A stretch of DNA of 64,000 bases. It comes from Lepus europaeus (Eukaryota; Chordata; Mammalia; Lagomorpha; Leporidae). The notes under the pieces are model-generated. The model was not told the origin of the DNA and did not search any database. It saw only the letters and a list, made by a program, of their open reading frames with translations. Positions 10,421 through 22,436 of this stretch are shown here, piece by piece. Position 1 is the first letter of the stretch, and each line of letters starts with the position of its first letter. Location of the stretch: positions 8,962,540 to 9,026,539 of the forward strand of contig NC_084831.1 of assembly GCF_033115175.1 (NCBI RefSeq). Direction: 5' to 3'. Made by a program: the position numbers and the translations under genes.

Positions 10421-11390
10421 TATTCCAATGGGAGGCACTGAGCTCCGTGCCTGGTGACAGTGACAGACCAGGCAGCCTGGGTCCTCGGGTGACTCACAGT
10501 CTCCTTGGGGGACAGGTTCCCGCAGCTGATAACAGGCTCAAGGACTCGGCGTGGGCAGAAACACCAAAAACCCCCCTGGGGACTCCGAGTCATCGGCAGG
10601 TGGAGGCGTGAGGGCCACCTGGGCTGGGGAGCCTGGGAAGGAACCGGCTTGACTCCGATGACCGTGTTTTCCAAGCTGGACTTGGAGAAGGTGACCACGC
10701 GGCTTCACGCTTCGGTGGCCTGGCCCGCAGCGTTCCCGCTGCCGGTGCACCTGGTGGCTGCTGCTCTCGCCTCGGGCCGCCACGCAGTCCTCCGTGCGGC
10801 CTTGACCTTCCCGGGTGCGGCCAAGGCCGTCCCCCTCCGGATCCCTCCCAACCTGGTGCTGACGGCTCACGTGTCCATCTCGTCTGTTGGGCCGAGCCTG
10901 AGCTCAGGGCCAGGAGGAAGAGGACCTTGGGCTGGAGCCCAGCACAGGGCCCTGGCCGGAGCAGGTGCTCAGTGTAACCTAAAGGGATGAATGAATGCGC
11001 GCATGCGTGGATGAACAAGTGATTCTGAGATCCCAGCGATGCTGCGGCCGGGCTGGTCAGCCACGCGAGGACCGCGCTCTGCCCGGCGGCCTCTCACACT
11101 GTACCGAGGGCGGTGGTCCGGCCGCTCTCTCGGACCAGGTACAAGATGTTCAGCCTCCTGGTGCCATCGCTGCTGCTGGCCCTCAGAGCCACTGTCAGCG
11201 GGACCAGCCAGGGGTCACCACGGCCACGTCACAGACGTCAAGCCTCGCACCCTCGCACGGCTGATGGGCTCCCAGGACCCCCGATGTGTCCAAACCCGGG
11301 ACGAGTTCCTGTGCCCGCCTTGGCAGCTCCTGTGGCCTGAGGTGCAAAGCTCCATAGTCGCGCAATCACTCAATCATGATTATGTAACTT
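10421..11390. other. Unique CpG-containing intergenic stretch
   Basis: The stretch is moderately CpG-rich (about 10690-11120), with no exon structure, homology or mobile element recognised. Confidence 0.5.
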
Positions 11391-11712
11391 TTAAAAGATT
11401 TATTTATTTATCTGAAAGGCAGAGTTACAGAGAGGCAGAGGCAGGGAACCATCTTCCATCCGCTGGTTCACTCCCCAAATGGCCGCAACAGCCAGAGCTG
11501 TGCCAATCCGAAGCCAGGAGCCAGAAGCCCCTTCCAGGTCTCCCACACAGGGGCAGGGGCCCAAGGACTTGGGCCATCTTCTACTGCCTTCCCAGGCACA
11601 TTTGCAGGCAGCTGGATTGGAAGTGGAGCAGCCGGGACTCAAACTGGTGCCCACATGGGATGCTGGCACTGCAGGCTGTGGCTTAACCCGCTTTGCCACC
11701 ATGCTGGCCCCT
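11391..11712 (-). mobile_element. C-repeat SINE, full length
   Basis: Antisense order: 'aagatttatttatttatctgaaaggcagagtt' (tail side), the 'caaggacttgggccatcttctactgcc' body, then 'ccgctttgccaccatgctggccc' (head). Confidence 0.92.
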
Positions 11713-12114
11713 CGGAGCTTGGATTTGGGATTTGATCCTTTATCAGACACAGGTTGTGACAGCTGAGCAGTTTCACTGCCTCTGCCCGGCCCCCACCCTC
11801 TGTCCCTGCGGGCGTGGAAACCTGAGTAACTGAAGGTGGGAGAGTGGAAAGCCACTCTAGGAAACAAGGAGGCTGTTTATGTTAATTTGCATTATATTTG
11901 CATAAATTTACATGCATCTCCCCAAGCCAACACCCGGAGTTCTTGCACACACAATTCCTGGGTGGTGCCACTTGGTCTGTGCCAGCCAATGGCAGAAGCA
12001 GACCCGGCCATGACCCCAGCAGCCAGGACTTCTCCCCTGCAGGTTCCAATCGAACGCGAAGCCCCCACAGGTGGAGGCAACGTGGCGCTGGTGCAGTCGC
12101 AAGGATAATGAAAT

Positions 12115-12295
12115 AATAAAGTAGTGATGTCGGGCGCTGCTCCGTGCGCTTCGAACGGTGTCTCAACCTTCTCCATGGTCCAAAGGCAGCTTCCGTCAAT
12201 ATCCCCATTTTACAGGTAAAGCAACTGAGGCCCACGGGGTCCGAGCCACTGGCGCGTCGGTGATTCAAACACAGGCATTCTGGCTCCATTCGTCT
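12115..12295 (-). mobile_element. MIR element, antisense
   Basis: 'gtcgggcgctgctccgtgcgcttcgaacgg', then 'atccccattttacaggtaaagcaactgaggcccac', then 'gattcaaacacaggcattctggctcc' run in antisense MIR order. Confidence 0.82.
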
Positions 12296-14037
12296 GCACA
12301 GCAAGTGTTCGTCTGAGCAGCTTCTAGGCGCCAGGCAGGATTTTAGGCGCCAGGAACACGGTAGCAAGGGAGAGCGAAGCGTTGGTCAGGGTGCTGGCTG
12401 CGGTAGGGTTGCCAGAACAATGGGACCCAGAACTCACTAGATGAAAGAATGCAGAAGTGGGGTGTAGCTGTCCAAGGAGTGTGCCCCAGGCTGGGGACAG
12501 TGCTGCCCCAGACACGGGGTCATGCCTGGACCCCAGGCCCCTGCCTCCCTGCTCTGCCGGAGCCCGGGCTGTGTCCTCACCTCCTGGTGTAGCAGCTGCA
12601 GGGGGTGGACGGATGGGGGCCACACCCAGGGCACTGACGCCCGGGTCAGCCGCCGCTTCTGATTCCTTTCTGTGAGTGCAAACCCAGAGCCTCACAAGTC
12701 CCACTTCAAGAGGGGCTAGGGTCTGGGGTCTGGCCAAAGGCCAGTGAGGACGGAGGGTGGACCTGGGTGGGCTCCAGAGGAATGATGTCCCCAGGGCACG
12801 TGAGCCCTGTCCATCGGCTGGCAGGAAGCAATAAACACAATGAAGACAACCGTAACGGGGAGGGTTGGAGAGGTCCCAGTGCCTGAGTCCTCCGCTCCCA
12901 GTCGACGTTCTTAACTGGCCCCAGTGGCTCTCCCACACGCACAGGCGCGCCCCCGGGGTCTAGGGGAGCCTCGAGCACTCCCTGAACCAAATACCGTCAA
13001 CTTCGGGCCATCAGAGACGCCAGGTGCTCCGGCCGCGCCAGGGTTTGCTGGACTTGAGCTTTGTGGAGTCTCCCATGCCTTTATTCAGCAGTCATTTTAG
13101 TGTCATAGAAAAAATTGCTTAGTTGGGGCAGGTATTGTCACCTGCCTTTGACGAGAGGGAAGCCTGAAGCTTGGAAAGGCTTAGTTTAGTTAGAAAATAA
13201 ACTGAATGGAGCTCCTATGTGCTCAGTGTAACTGAGAGAAAAAGGCACCTGGTAGTGGCTCCACCATAGACCTTGGTGAGCAGCCTGCAGACACATCAGC
13301 GGGTGATCTGTGACACACATGATGGTGGACGTGTGTGCAAAGGAGGGAAGGACTGCCCATTCTACCTGGGTGGGAGGGTCAGGGAAGGCGTCGCAGAACA
13401 TCCTGACCAAGGTTTTGCAGGATGAGTAGGAGTTCTCCCAGCAGCCGTGAGTCTGTTCCATGTAGGGAATGGAAGTTCTGGAGAGAGGGAGCTGCACACA
13501 CCCAGGCATGGAGGCCTCGCAGCAGGAAACGCTCTGTGGATTTGGCTCTGAGCGTTAGGGAGAGGCTCACAAAACCTTGTCGGTCAACACCGGAAGTCAC
13601 CTGATTCCTAGGCCACACCGTGTTTGGTCTTTTCCTCACAGCTGGGCTGCGGTTTCTACTCACTCCTCCAGTGACACTGACACAGAAACCTTGAAATGGA
13701 CTCCAACATCTGGACTAGAACTCAGGAGGCACAGTGACACCCCGGGCCAGCCTGCTCCCCCAAGACGAGAGACGGGGCTGCAGAGGACCTGGGTGCCCCG
13801 GGGGGTGCACGGGACCGGCACCGTGGGCTGTGCTGTCAGGGGGTCGGGCCTTTGCTCCGGGAAGAGCTGTGGGTGCGTGTGCCTTGGAGCCAGCTCAGCT
13901 GGGGCAGTGTGGGACTGATGGAGGGAGGCAGGAAGCTCCAGCAATGGCTCCCAGCAACTCAAGGCCCAGGGATCTGCCCAAATACAAAATCCCACCCAGA
14001 GACACACAGGCCAGTACTCCCCACAAGCATGAGCCCT
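12296..14037. other. Intergenic DNA, no gene seen
   Basis: Mostly unique sequence. A weak MIR-like stretch is near 13095-13180 ('ggcaggtattgtcacctgcctttgacgagagggaagcctgaagcttggaaagg'). There are no supported exons. Confidence 0.5.
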
Positions 14038-14258
14038 GGGGGCCGGTGCTGGGGTATAGTAGGCTAAGCCGCCACCTGCAGTGCAGGCAGGCATCCCATA
14101 TGGGCGCTGGTTCCAGTCCTGGCTGCTCCTCTTCTGACACAGCTCTCTGCTATGGCCTGGGAAAGAAGTGGAGGATGGAACCAAGTCATTGAGCCCCTGC
14201 ACCCGCATGGGAGACCCAGAAGAAGCTCCTGGCTCCTGGCTTTGGATTGGCCCAGTAG
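14038..14258 (+). mobile_element. C-repeat SINE lacking its 3' third
   Basis: It runs from 'ggggccggtgctggggtatagtaggctaa' through 'cctggctttggattggcccagtagcaa' and then stops. The CT-rich part and tail are missing, so the 3' end was deleted after insertion. Confidence 0.88.
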
Positions 14259-14349
14259 CAACGTTTGCACCTATCACACAGTCCTGGGCTGAACACTTAC
14301 AGGGGACTTTTGGATTTGTAAATTATATTTCACAAAGGAGATTAAAAAA

Positions 14350-14372
14350 GAGAGAGAGAGAGAGAGAGAGAG
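14350..14372. repeat. (GA)n microsatellite
   Basis: About eleven GA units between two C-repeats. Confidence 0.9.
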
Positions 14373-14380
14373 TGATAATG

Positions 14381-14713
14381 AGGCCGACGCTATGGTGTAG
14401 CAGGTAAAGCTGCCTCCTGCAGTGCCAGCGTCCCATATGGGTGCGGGTTCAAGTCCCTGCTGCTCCATTTCCAGTCCAGCTCCTTGCTGTGGCCTGGGAA
14501 AGCAGTAGAAGATGGCCCAAGTTCTTGGGCCCCTGCACCCGTGTGGGAGACCTGGAAGAAGCACCTGGCTCCTGGCTTTGGATCGGTGCAGCTCCAGCCA
14601 TCGTGGCCATTTAAGGAGTGAACCAGAGGATGGAAGACCTCTCTCTCTGTGTCTCCCACTTTCTCTCTGTAACTCTGCCTGTCAAATAAATAAATAAATA
14701 CGCCTTTAAGAAA
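14381..14713 (+). mobile_element. C-repeat SINE, full length
   Basis: 'aggccgacgctatggtgtagcaggtaaagctgcc' head, 'gggttcaagtccctgctgc' B-box region, 'gcctgtcaaataaataaataaat' tail. Confidence 0.93.
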
Positions 14714-15626
14714 ACCAGGAGACTGATGCTGGGGTCCCAAGCGAGGATCTTGACAGCTCCGGCTCTGGACCCTGCTGCCCGCCCACCGAGGGCTTTCTGG
14801 CTGCGTTGTAAGCGTCCCGTGGAGACACAGAGCAAGTGTGCAAGCTGCTGTCACTCTTTCTCATCTCCTGAAGCTGCTCGTGACCTCGTGACCCTAATCA
14901 CCCCCCAAACGTCTCACCGTTAACACGTGAATTTGAGGATGGCGCATCCACCCCTTTGAGGGGACGGGGCAGGGACTGGAAGACCCAGTGTAAGTGTAGG
15001 ACGGTGGCTGCCAGCTGTGGGCCATCACGTGACAGCATGGATGGCTGTCACCTTGTGCCCTGTCCTTGGCATGGGGTCCTGGAGGATCTTCTAATCCTGC
15101 GACCTGTCCTCCTCTGCCACTGACCGCTGTGCGGCCAGGCCTGGTGACCCTCAGCGTCGCTTCTCATTGGCTCCATCTCCAAGCTCTGCCACCTCCCACG
15201 TCACCTTCCGTGACCTCACCATCGTCATCTTCCCGGAAGAGACCTGATTGCTGCCTAAAGCCTGCTAACGGCCAAGATGTTCACGAAGATGTTCAGCCCG
15301 TGGTTGTTTACAATGGCCCCAAAATGGGAAAAAAAAAAAAAATCAGAAACATCCTGATATATGCACGCAATGCAATTCTTTGCAGCTCTTAGACAGCTTG
15401 TGGCTGGCACGGAAAGTCACGTGATGGAGTGAAACTAAGCCACCTACAACCTTGTGGCCGACAGGCACACACAGAAGAAGGGACATTAACCGAGTTTATC
15501 TGTACGTGGGGTTTCACAAGCCAGAGAAAGCCGCTGCCTTCTGCTAACCCACGCCCGCCCGCAGTCGGTCTGCTCACTGGCCAGGGAGTTCGACGTCCGG
15601 GGGTCGCATCCGGCTTTGTGCTCGAG
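14714..15626. other. Intergenic DNA, no gene seen
   Basis: Unique-looking sequence with a short A-run near 15329-15341. No homology is recognised. Confidence 0.45.
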
Positions 15627-15880
15627 ACTCCGGTTAAGACGCCCATGACCCACATTAGGGAGCCGGGGATTTGACGTCCAGTTCTGGCTCTTGACTCCAA
15701 CTTCCTGCTAACGCCGACTCCAGCAAACAGCAGCAATGGCTCAAGTGCTTGGATTGCCACCAGCCGTGGGGAGCACCCGGGCTGAGTTCCCAGCTCCACC
15801 CTGGCTGCAGCCGTCACAGGCATCTGGGGCGTGAACCAGCAGACGGGATCTCTCTCTCTCTCTCTCTCTCTCTCCTTCTC
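15627..15880 (+). mobile_element. Old diverged C-repeat SINE with (CT)n 3' part
   Basis: 'ctccggttaagacgcccatgacccacattagggagcc', 'ggctcaagtgcttggattgccacc' and 'catctggggcgtgaaccagcagacgggatctctctc' keep C-repeat order at high divergence. Confidence 0.75.
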
Positions 15881-15884
15881 AATG

Positions 15885-16345
15885 ATATAGGCAGCCAGAT
15901 CATATCGAATTGATTAGATTTTAAAGCCTGAAACCACGCCCCCTGTGTGCTCTCACACCCCTACCTGACCTCACCTGGATGCCTACCTGTCAATCAGACG
16001 ACACAACCACTCCCCTTGGGCGTGGATAAAAGGCCTGAAGCTCGGTGGGCCCCTCCTTTTTTGAACCCTTGTTGCACTGCGCCTCCTGGAGCCAGACCTT
16101 CCAGCCTCAGCCCTGCCTCTGTTTCCCTGCCCGCATGCTTGCGGCACCGGGCGCCCGGCCTGCTCTCTGCCTGTACGGACCCAACTTAGCGTCTAGATTT
16201 CTCTTTCTCCTCTCATTAAAGCCCTCACTTCCCTGTGCATTCCTCTCACTGAATAAAATCCTTAAAATCTCACCATGCCTGGTCTACTGGAGCCACTATG
16301 CCGAACTCTTCTCTGAAGAGGTGGCACGAGCCCACAGGATTATTA
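15885..16345 (+). mobile_element. Candidate solo LTR of an endogenous retrovirus
   Basis: The order is LTR-like: 'gtcaatcagacgac' (CAAT-type), then 'gggcgtggataaaaggcctgaag' with a TATA-type GATAAAAGG at 16024-16032. An 'attaaag' follows near 16217, then AATAAAATCC at 16252-16261, then a short U5-like tail. No gag, pol, env or tRNA primer site follows. Edges and family are uncertain, and a different promoter-like unique sequence is possible. Confidence 0.45.
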
Positions 16346-16364
16346 ACAAGCAGGGCAGTATCAT

Positions 16365-16434
16365 CGTCATCTCTCTCTCTCCCTCTCTTTCTCTCTCTCT
16401 GCTTTGCAAATAAATTGGAAAAAAAAAAAAAAAG
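16365..16434 (+). mobile_element. C-repeat SINE 3'-end fragment
   Basis: The CT-rich run, 'tgctttgcaaataaattgg' and an A-tail resemble only the last 70 bases of a C-repeat. Confidence 0.5.
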
Positions 16435-16855
16435 ATTCCTGTGTCTGGATATGATCTTGGCCTGGGACTTTCCACCTGAAGCTCCAACCCTCCCCTCCCC
16501 AACCCGGGTTCTCCGGCGCTTGGTCTCCCCGTGAGGGCCCTGCCAGCCACGCTGGTCACGTATCTGTGCTGGCACATCTGTCTCCTGCACAAAACCACGA
16601 GCCCCGTAAAGAGCAGCACCCCGACTCACTGCTGCCAGCAGCCCCAGCACGGCTCCGGCAGGTGCAGTAAGGTCTGCTGCCCTCATGCCTTAGGGACCCC
16701 CGCTGTGAGCCAGGGTGCCTGCAGGGCGTCTCCATGGGGTCAGACTCAAAGGAAGGCCACCGTGGAGTCTAAAGTAATTAAAACAGAAATTCAATCTTTG
16801 CAGGCACTTCTCAAACCACTTGTTATTCAAGATCTGAATAACAAGCCACAGCAAC

Positions 16856-17165
16856 TTTTTTTTTTTTTTTTTGACAGGCAGAGTTAGACAGTGAGAGAGA
16901 GACAGAGAGAAAGGTCTTCCTTTTGCCATTGGTTCACCCCCAAATGGCCACTATGGCCAGGATCCGAAGCCAGGAGCCAGGTGCTTCCTCCTGGTCTCCC
17001 ATGCAGGCGCAGGGCCCAAGCACTTGGGCCATCCTCCACTGCACTCCTGGGCCACAGCAGAGAGCTGGCCTGGAAGAGGGGCAACCGGGACAGAATCTGG
17101 CGCCCCGACTGGGACCAGAACCCGGGGTGCCAGTGCTGCAGGCGGAGGATTAGCCTGTTGAGCTA
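16856..17165 (-). mobile_element. Young-subtype C-repeat SINE, head end truncated
   Basis: It begins with a T-run and 'gacaggcagagttagacagtgagagagag', then 'ggagccaggtgcttcctcctggtctccc', and ends at 'gcggaggattagcctgttgagc' without the final 'cacggcgccggccc'. Confidence 0.92.
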
Positions 17166-17174
17166 AGATAGATT

Positions 17175-17585
17175 TTCAATTATAAACATAAGATTAACTC
17201 GACTACACAAAGAGTTCAACAAGTAGTATGAAAAAGAAAACTTCCTCAACAGCGGAGACAAGGGCTGTTCAGAGTCATCGCATCTCAAAGTGTCAATTTC
17301 ACTTCTACAGATTGCCTTTTAGGTGTTCGACTAGTTACCACAGGTCAGGGAGAACATATGGCATTTGTCCTTTTGGGACTGGCTTATCTCACTCACTATG
17401 ATGTTTTCCAGTTTCATCCATTGTGTTGCAAACGACAGGATTTGATTTTTTTTTAACCACTATGTAGTATTCTGTGGTGTACATATCCCATCATTTCTTT
17501 ATCCAGTCTTCAGCTGATGGACATTCGGGTTGATTCCATATCTTAGGTACTGTGAATCGAGCTGCAGAGAAGTGAGCATTTATAG
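17175..17585 (-). mobile_element. L1 3' region, antisense
   Basis: 'tggcatttgtccttttgggactggcttatctcactcactatgatgttttccagtttcatccattgtgttgcaaa' and 'tagtattctgtggtgtacatatcc...gctgatggacattcgggttgattccatatctta' are the antisense of a mammalian L1 3' region. Confidence 0.9.
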
Positions 17586-18039
17586 TTAGAGTGCGTGTGG
17601 GTGGGTGGATGGATGGAAAATTCCTAAGAGGACACAGCAGGGGTAAGGAGAGACTGGCTCTGCAGACAACAGGACCCCTGCTGAAGGAGCCAGGGTGACC
17701 GGGAGGAGAGTCAGGGATTCCGGCTCAGCTGGGCTGGCAGGGCCCCTGCCAGCACTGGGCTCCGGGCCGAGGACCAGGCCTTGTTGAACAAGAGCCTGGA
17801 GGAGCCTGACCAGGCTGTGGTCAAGGACAGGTAGGCACCCAAAGCACGTGGCTGAGGACCGGGGAGGGGTGAGTTCGTCAGCAGGAAGACGGCTGGGAGA
17901 AGAGAGGAAGGATGGGGGGAGCCTTGTCCACCACGGGGTTGGGACCAAGGCCCCTGCACTGCGGGAGGCTGGTGCTTCCTGCGGTCTGAACGTGTCTCCC
18001 AGGGCTCATGCAACAGTGTGGAGAGGTGGAACCTTTTCC
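17586..18039. other. Intergenic DNA, no gene seen
   Basis: Unique-looking GC-moderate sequence with no recognised element. Confidence 0.45.
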
Positions 18040-18315
18040 CAAAAAATTAAAAATAAAAAAATGGAGATGCATAGAGACACACAAACAGACAGGGAGAAAT
18101 CCCATCTGCTGGTTCACTCCCCAAATGCCAGCAATGGCAGGGGCTGGGAGCCAGGAGCTGGGATCTCCATCCAGGTCGCCCATGTGGGTGGTAAGGACCC
18201 CACCACTTGAGCCATCACTGCTGCCTCCCAGGGTCTGCATTGGCAGGAAGCTGGAGTCAGGAGCCAGAGCCTCAGAACCCAGGCACATCCACGTGGGACA
18301 CAGGTGCTCTCTCTT
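18040..18315 (-). mobile_element. Older C-repeat SINE, antisense, abutted by a second copy
   Basis: 'gagaaatcccatctgctggttcactccccaaatgcc' through 'cagaacccaggcacatccacgtgggacacaggtg'. It is cut off by the next SINE. 'gtgtctta' at 18658 may be its displaced head end. Confidence 0.8.
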
Positions 18316-18329
18316 TTTTTTCTTTTAAG

Positions 18330-18653
18330 GTTTTTTTTTTTTTTTTTTTTTAATTTATTTGAAAGACAGAGTTACAAAGAGAGAGAGGGAGACAGAGAGA
18401 TCTCCATCTGCTGGTGCACTCCCCAGGTGACCGCAACAGCTAGGGCTACCCCAGGCTGAAGCCAGGAGCCAGGAGCTTCATGCTGGTCTCCCACATAGGT
18501 ACAGGGGCTCAAACACCTGGGCCATCTTCTGCTGCTTTTCCTAGGCTATTAGCAGGGGGCTGGATCTGAAGTGGGGCAGCCAAGACTTGAACCAGCACCC
18601 ATATGGGACGCTGGCGTTGCAGCTTTAGCTGCTGTGCCACCATGCTGGCCTCC
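18330..18653 (-). mobile_element. C-repeat SINE, antisense, probably nested in the older copy
   Basis: Long T-run, 'aatttatttgaaagacagagttacaaag', 'tgctgtgccaccatgctggcc'. It lies where the older C-repeat's head would continue. Confidence 0.9.
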
Positions 18654-18739
18654 ACGGGTGTCTTAGCATATTATCTGATAAGCTAGACACCTGCCTTAGA
18701 GAGATGATTGAGTCCACCCTCATGAATGAATGAATGAAT

Positions 18740-19115
18740 GCTCACATTAGTCAGTTTTCTTTACTATAACCAAATTCATAAGACAGGGTAACTTCATAAA
18801 GCAAAGAGGTTGATTTTGGCCCACAGTTCTGGAGGGGCAGAGCCCAAGGTCGGGCAGGCCCCACTGCTCTGGCCTCGGATGGTGTTCTTGCAGGCAGGGT
18901 CCTGGGGTGGCCCAGGGCGTCCCACGGCGAGAGAGAGGGAGCGTGTGTGCTAGTCTTTGCTTCCTGTTCTGTGGCCTTTTCTAAAACCACCAGGATTCAG
19001 CCTAGTGACTCAGGCTGATCTAATCACTTCCTCACGGGCACTGCAGCTGGACTAAGTGTCCAGCCTCCCAGTGCCTTTAACACAAGAGTCTGGGGACCCA
19101 ACCTCTGTTCTGAGA
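18740..19115. mobile_element. Old interspersed repeat, family not assigned
   Basis: 'cagttttctttactataaccaaattcataagacagggtaacttcataaagcaaagagg', then 'cccacagttctggaggggcagagcccaaggtcggg' match an ancient mammalian repeat I remember but cannot name. Related pieces are at 27545-27900 and 30440-30590. Confidence 0.6.
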
Positions 19116-19212
19116 TACAAATACTCAAACCGCAGCGGTTCAATCAGTGTGGGACATCGTCGTAAGGGTGTGCTCCTGATAGAAGTATGAGTTGGACCCC
19201 TGCCTCATTCCT

Positions 19213-19310
19213 TGCCTCTCTCTCTCTCCTCTCTCTCTCTCTCCTCTCTCTCTCTCTCCTCTCTCTACTCTATCTCTCTCTCCCCTCTCTCTCTCCCCTG
19301 TGCACGTGCT
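19213..19310. repeat. CT-rich microsatellite
   Basis: Imperfect (CT)n with interspersed CCT and TACT units. Confidence 0.92.
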
Positions 19311-19773
19311 CCCTTGCTCTCCCACCTCCTGGTGTAGCTCGCATGGCAAGAAGACCCTCACCAGTTATGGGCCCCTCAGCCTTGGACTTGCAGCCCCCAA
19401 AACTGGAAGCAACACTTCTCTTATCAGGTCTCAGGTATTCTGGGATGGCAGCATGAAGCCGTCTGGGACAGAGCTGACCCTCTGAGCTGCTGGGGGCGGG
19501 GTTACTTGGCTTTGTTTCACCTGTTGACCCACCAGGGCCTCGGAGGAGCTTGGCCGGGAGCTCAGGCATCGTCTCCCCCAGGAGCCTGACTTGTCAGGCG
19601 AGACCCAGGATGAGGTCTTCAAACGACACAGGGCAGCAGAGGTCGCGGGGACCCTACATCGTGCACCTGCTGATTCAAGTTCCAGGCTCTGTCATCTGCC
19701 TAGCATGGTAGAAATGGGGACAACTGGTGATGTGCAGGGGCCAGTGCCTGTCCGCTCATAAAAATCAGTCATT

Positions 19774-20110
19774 GGGCCGGCGCCGCGGCTCACTAGGCTA
19801 ATCCTCCGCCTGCGGCATTGGCACACCGGGTTCTAGTCCTGGTTGGGGCGCCGGATTCTGTCCTGGTTGCCCCTCTTCCAGGCCAGCTCTCTGCTATGGC
19901 CCAGGAGTGCAGTGGAGGATGGCCCAAGTGCTTGGGCCCTGCACCCCATGGGAGACCAGGAGAAGCACCTGGCTCCTGGCTTCGGATCAGCGAGATGCGC
20001 CAGCCGCGGCGGCCATTGGAGGGTGAACCAACGGCAAAAGGAAGACCTTTCTCTCTGTCTCTCTCTCTCACTGTCCACTCTGCCTGTCAAAAAAAAAAAA
20101 AAAAAAAAAC
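19774..20110 (+). mobile_element. Young-subtype C-repeat SINE, full length
   Basis: 'gggccggcgccgcggctcactaggctaatcctccgcc' head and 'ctctgcctgtcaaaaaaa' tail. Flanks 'cagtcattg' and 'cagttattg' are a probable TSD with one mismatch. Confidence 0.95.
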
Positions 20111-20224
20111 AGTTATTGAGCGGTCAGGAATTTTGCAAGCTGGTTGGGAAACACAGCTGTTATTAAAAGTCAGAGTACAGAAGCTTATGACTAAATGAAT
20201 TCTATTAAAAACGGGGGTGATCTT

Positions 20225-20690
20225 GACTGCTCAGAGCCGCACTATTACTACAGGAACGAACAGGCAAGGACAACCCAAATATCCACAAACGATGACCAGG
20301 TGGACGAAGTGCGCTCTGCCCATTCAATGGAACGTTCTTCAGCCGTGCAAAGGAATGACTCTGATACACACCGCAACAGGTGCACTTTGGGAACATCTTG
20401 CTCACGGAAAGAAGTCGCACACAAAAGCCACTTGGTGAGGGCTCCGTGTGTGTGGCGTCTCTAACAAGCAAATGCAGACAGATGCAGCACCCCAGAGGCT
20501 GCTGGGGGGAGGAGGGCATGTGCTTCTGCCTAACGGGGAGGGGGCTCCCATTGTGGTGACAAGGAAGTTGTAGGAGCAAACAGCGGCGATGACTGTACAA
20601 CACCATGAAAGTGTTTGATACTGAACTGTATGCATTCAAGTGGTACCGATGGAAGGAAAAATGCAATAAATACTCAAAATTCATCATTTC
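20225..20690 (+). mobile_element. Old L1 3' end, sense
   Basis: 'ggacaacccaaatatccacaaacgatgaccaggtgg', 'ccattcaatggaacgttcttcagccgtgcaaaggaatgac' and 'atactgaactgtatgcattcaagtgg' follow the L1M ORF2 end and 3' UTR in sense order. Confidence 0.88.
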
Positions 20691-21462
20691 CTAGCAGTTT
20701 TCCTACTTTTATCCTTGCCTACGCATTGGCGGTTGTTTGTATCTGTTGTGTCTAGACGGCAGAAATCCTACTAAATGGGGAGCTCCTGCAGGCCTCTTCC
20801 CAGCTCCCCGCTTAGGGCTGTCACAGCGGTAGCTTGACGTCAACCGTGGTGGGAGGGCTTGCACCATGGCAATTGGAAAATACTAGAAATCAGCGAGCTA
20901 CATGCCCCCCCCCCTTTTTAAAAAAGAAAATGATGGAGAAAAGAATTCACAATGAACCGGGAGGTGTGTTGTGTTTGAAAACCGAGGCACTCGGCGAGTA
21001 TTTGATAATTGTCCCCTGATTCAGTAGCCGGCTCAGACGAATGAAGTGGCCACGAATCTCACCGTCCATCTATTCTGCAGATGAAGACTCGCTCAGCACT
21101 CACGTTGGGCTGCGCTCGCGGTCAACGACACACGCAGGTCTTTGCTGAATCAGATGGTGATCAGTCGTCGCAAGTCCAGTTTTGCCAAGACCTGGTTGAA
21201 CAGCATCTGTAGACGGGGTGCAGGTCAAGGGTTCAGCAAAAACTAAATCAATAATTAAGCAAAAACAGTCTGTGGGGATCAGTTGGTCACATGAAATTTA
21301 CAATAATGAATATTCGACAGTGCATAAGTGTTTGTGAATCACGTGCTGTGTGTCTTCTATGCTGGCTGATTGCTGGTCACAGGGCATTTCTAGGCCCGAT
21401 GGGGCCCAGGTTAAATCAGGGTAACTTATAACAAGTGCGACAAACCCACCAGAACTGTCGTA
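20691..21462. other. Intergenic DNA, no gene seen
   Basis: AT-moderate, unique-looking DNA. A C-run and A-rich patch lie near 20905-20940. Confidence 0.4.
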
Positions 21463-21470
21463 AATTATAC

Positions 21471-21786
21471 CTGGGGCCAGCGCTGTGGCACCTGCAGCGC
21501 TGCATCCCATATGGGCACCGGTTCAAGTCCCAGCTGCTCCACTTTCAATTCAGCTCTCTGCTATGGTCTGGAAAAGCAGTAGAAGATGGCCCAAGTCCTT
21601 GGGCCCCTGCACCTGCATGGGAGACCTGGAAGAAGCTCCTGGCTCCTGGCTTTGGATCAGCTTAGCCGTGGCCATTGTGGCCATTCGGGGAGTGAACCAG
21701 CAGATGGAAGACCTCTCTCCCTCTGGCTCTACCTCTCTATGTAACTCTATCTTTCAAATAAATAAAATAAATCTTAAAAAAAAAAG
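21471..21786 (+). mobile_element. C-repeat SINE, full length
   Basis: Head 'ctggggccagcgctgtggcacctgcag', tail 'tctttcaaataaataaaataaatctt'. TSD aattatac is at 21463-21470 and 21787-21794. Confidence 0.95.
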
Positions 21787-21794
21787 AATTATAC

Positions 21795-22422
21795 TCAAGA
21801 CCCAGAAACAAGATGTTGAAAGCCTGGAGAGGAAGGGGGATTGGCACTCCATGGAAAAGTACGTTCAATTTATTTCTCTCTGCCAGAGGAATTGCATTCA
21901 TTTTCTCCACTCAGACGCCCGTGTGCATTTTATTCTTCAAACCTCCCTGCCTCCTGGAGATCCATCAGGAACCCAGTTGTTTGATGTTTTAATGAACAAG
22001 CAGCTAACCTTGCATCTTGGTTAGCATATGTTGCAGCAAATTCAGTGGAAAATAACCGTGGCACCCAAGTAACCTATAGGTCCCTTGCTGCTTATCAATG
22101 GCACTGGAACTTTTAGAGAATTTGTCTGGTTTCCACAGAAGCGCCCGTGTAGCGCGCCCCCTCCCCACCTCCTAAGAGTTTGTCCTATGCATCGCACCAC
22201 CCCCGGGGCAGGGTGGGAGGGGGCAGGTGTGATTCTTAGTAGAGAACAGATGTGTCTCCCTTCTGTTCTCACACACCTGAGGGAAGGACAAAGGTATTTT
22301 GTCCTCAGGGGCCAGGGGAGAGGGGACCCCACACTCGCTCGTGAACATTTTAGAATTCTTAGGAATTTTGCACATTACCTGATCCAAACCCTTGCAGTGT
22401 CCATGAAAAGAAAGTGTGCTTG
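21795..22422. other. Unique AT-moderate stretch, no gene seen
   Basis: No repeat is recognised. The block 21840-22080 has balanced composition and several homeobox-type ATTA/TAAT and GTTTG motifs, so a conserved element is possible but unproven. Confidence 0.4.
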
Positions 22423-22436
22423 AAAGAGAGGGAGCT

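Noticed and set aside
19774..19860. tRNA genes in SINE heads
   Set aside because: A- and B-box-like sequences are those of the tRNA-derived C-repeat. None folds as an intact tRNA with acceptor stem, and they recur about fifty times.
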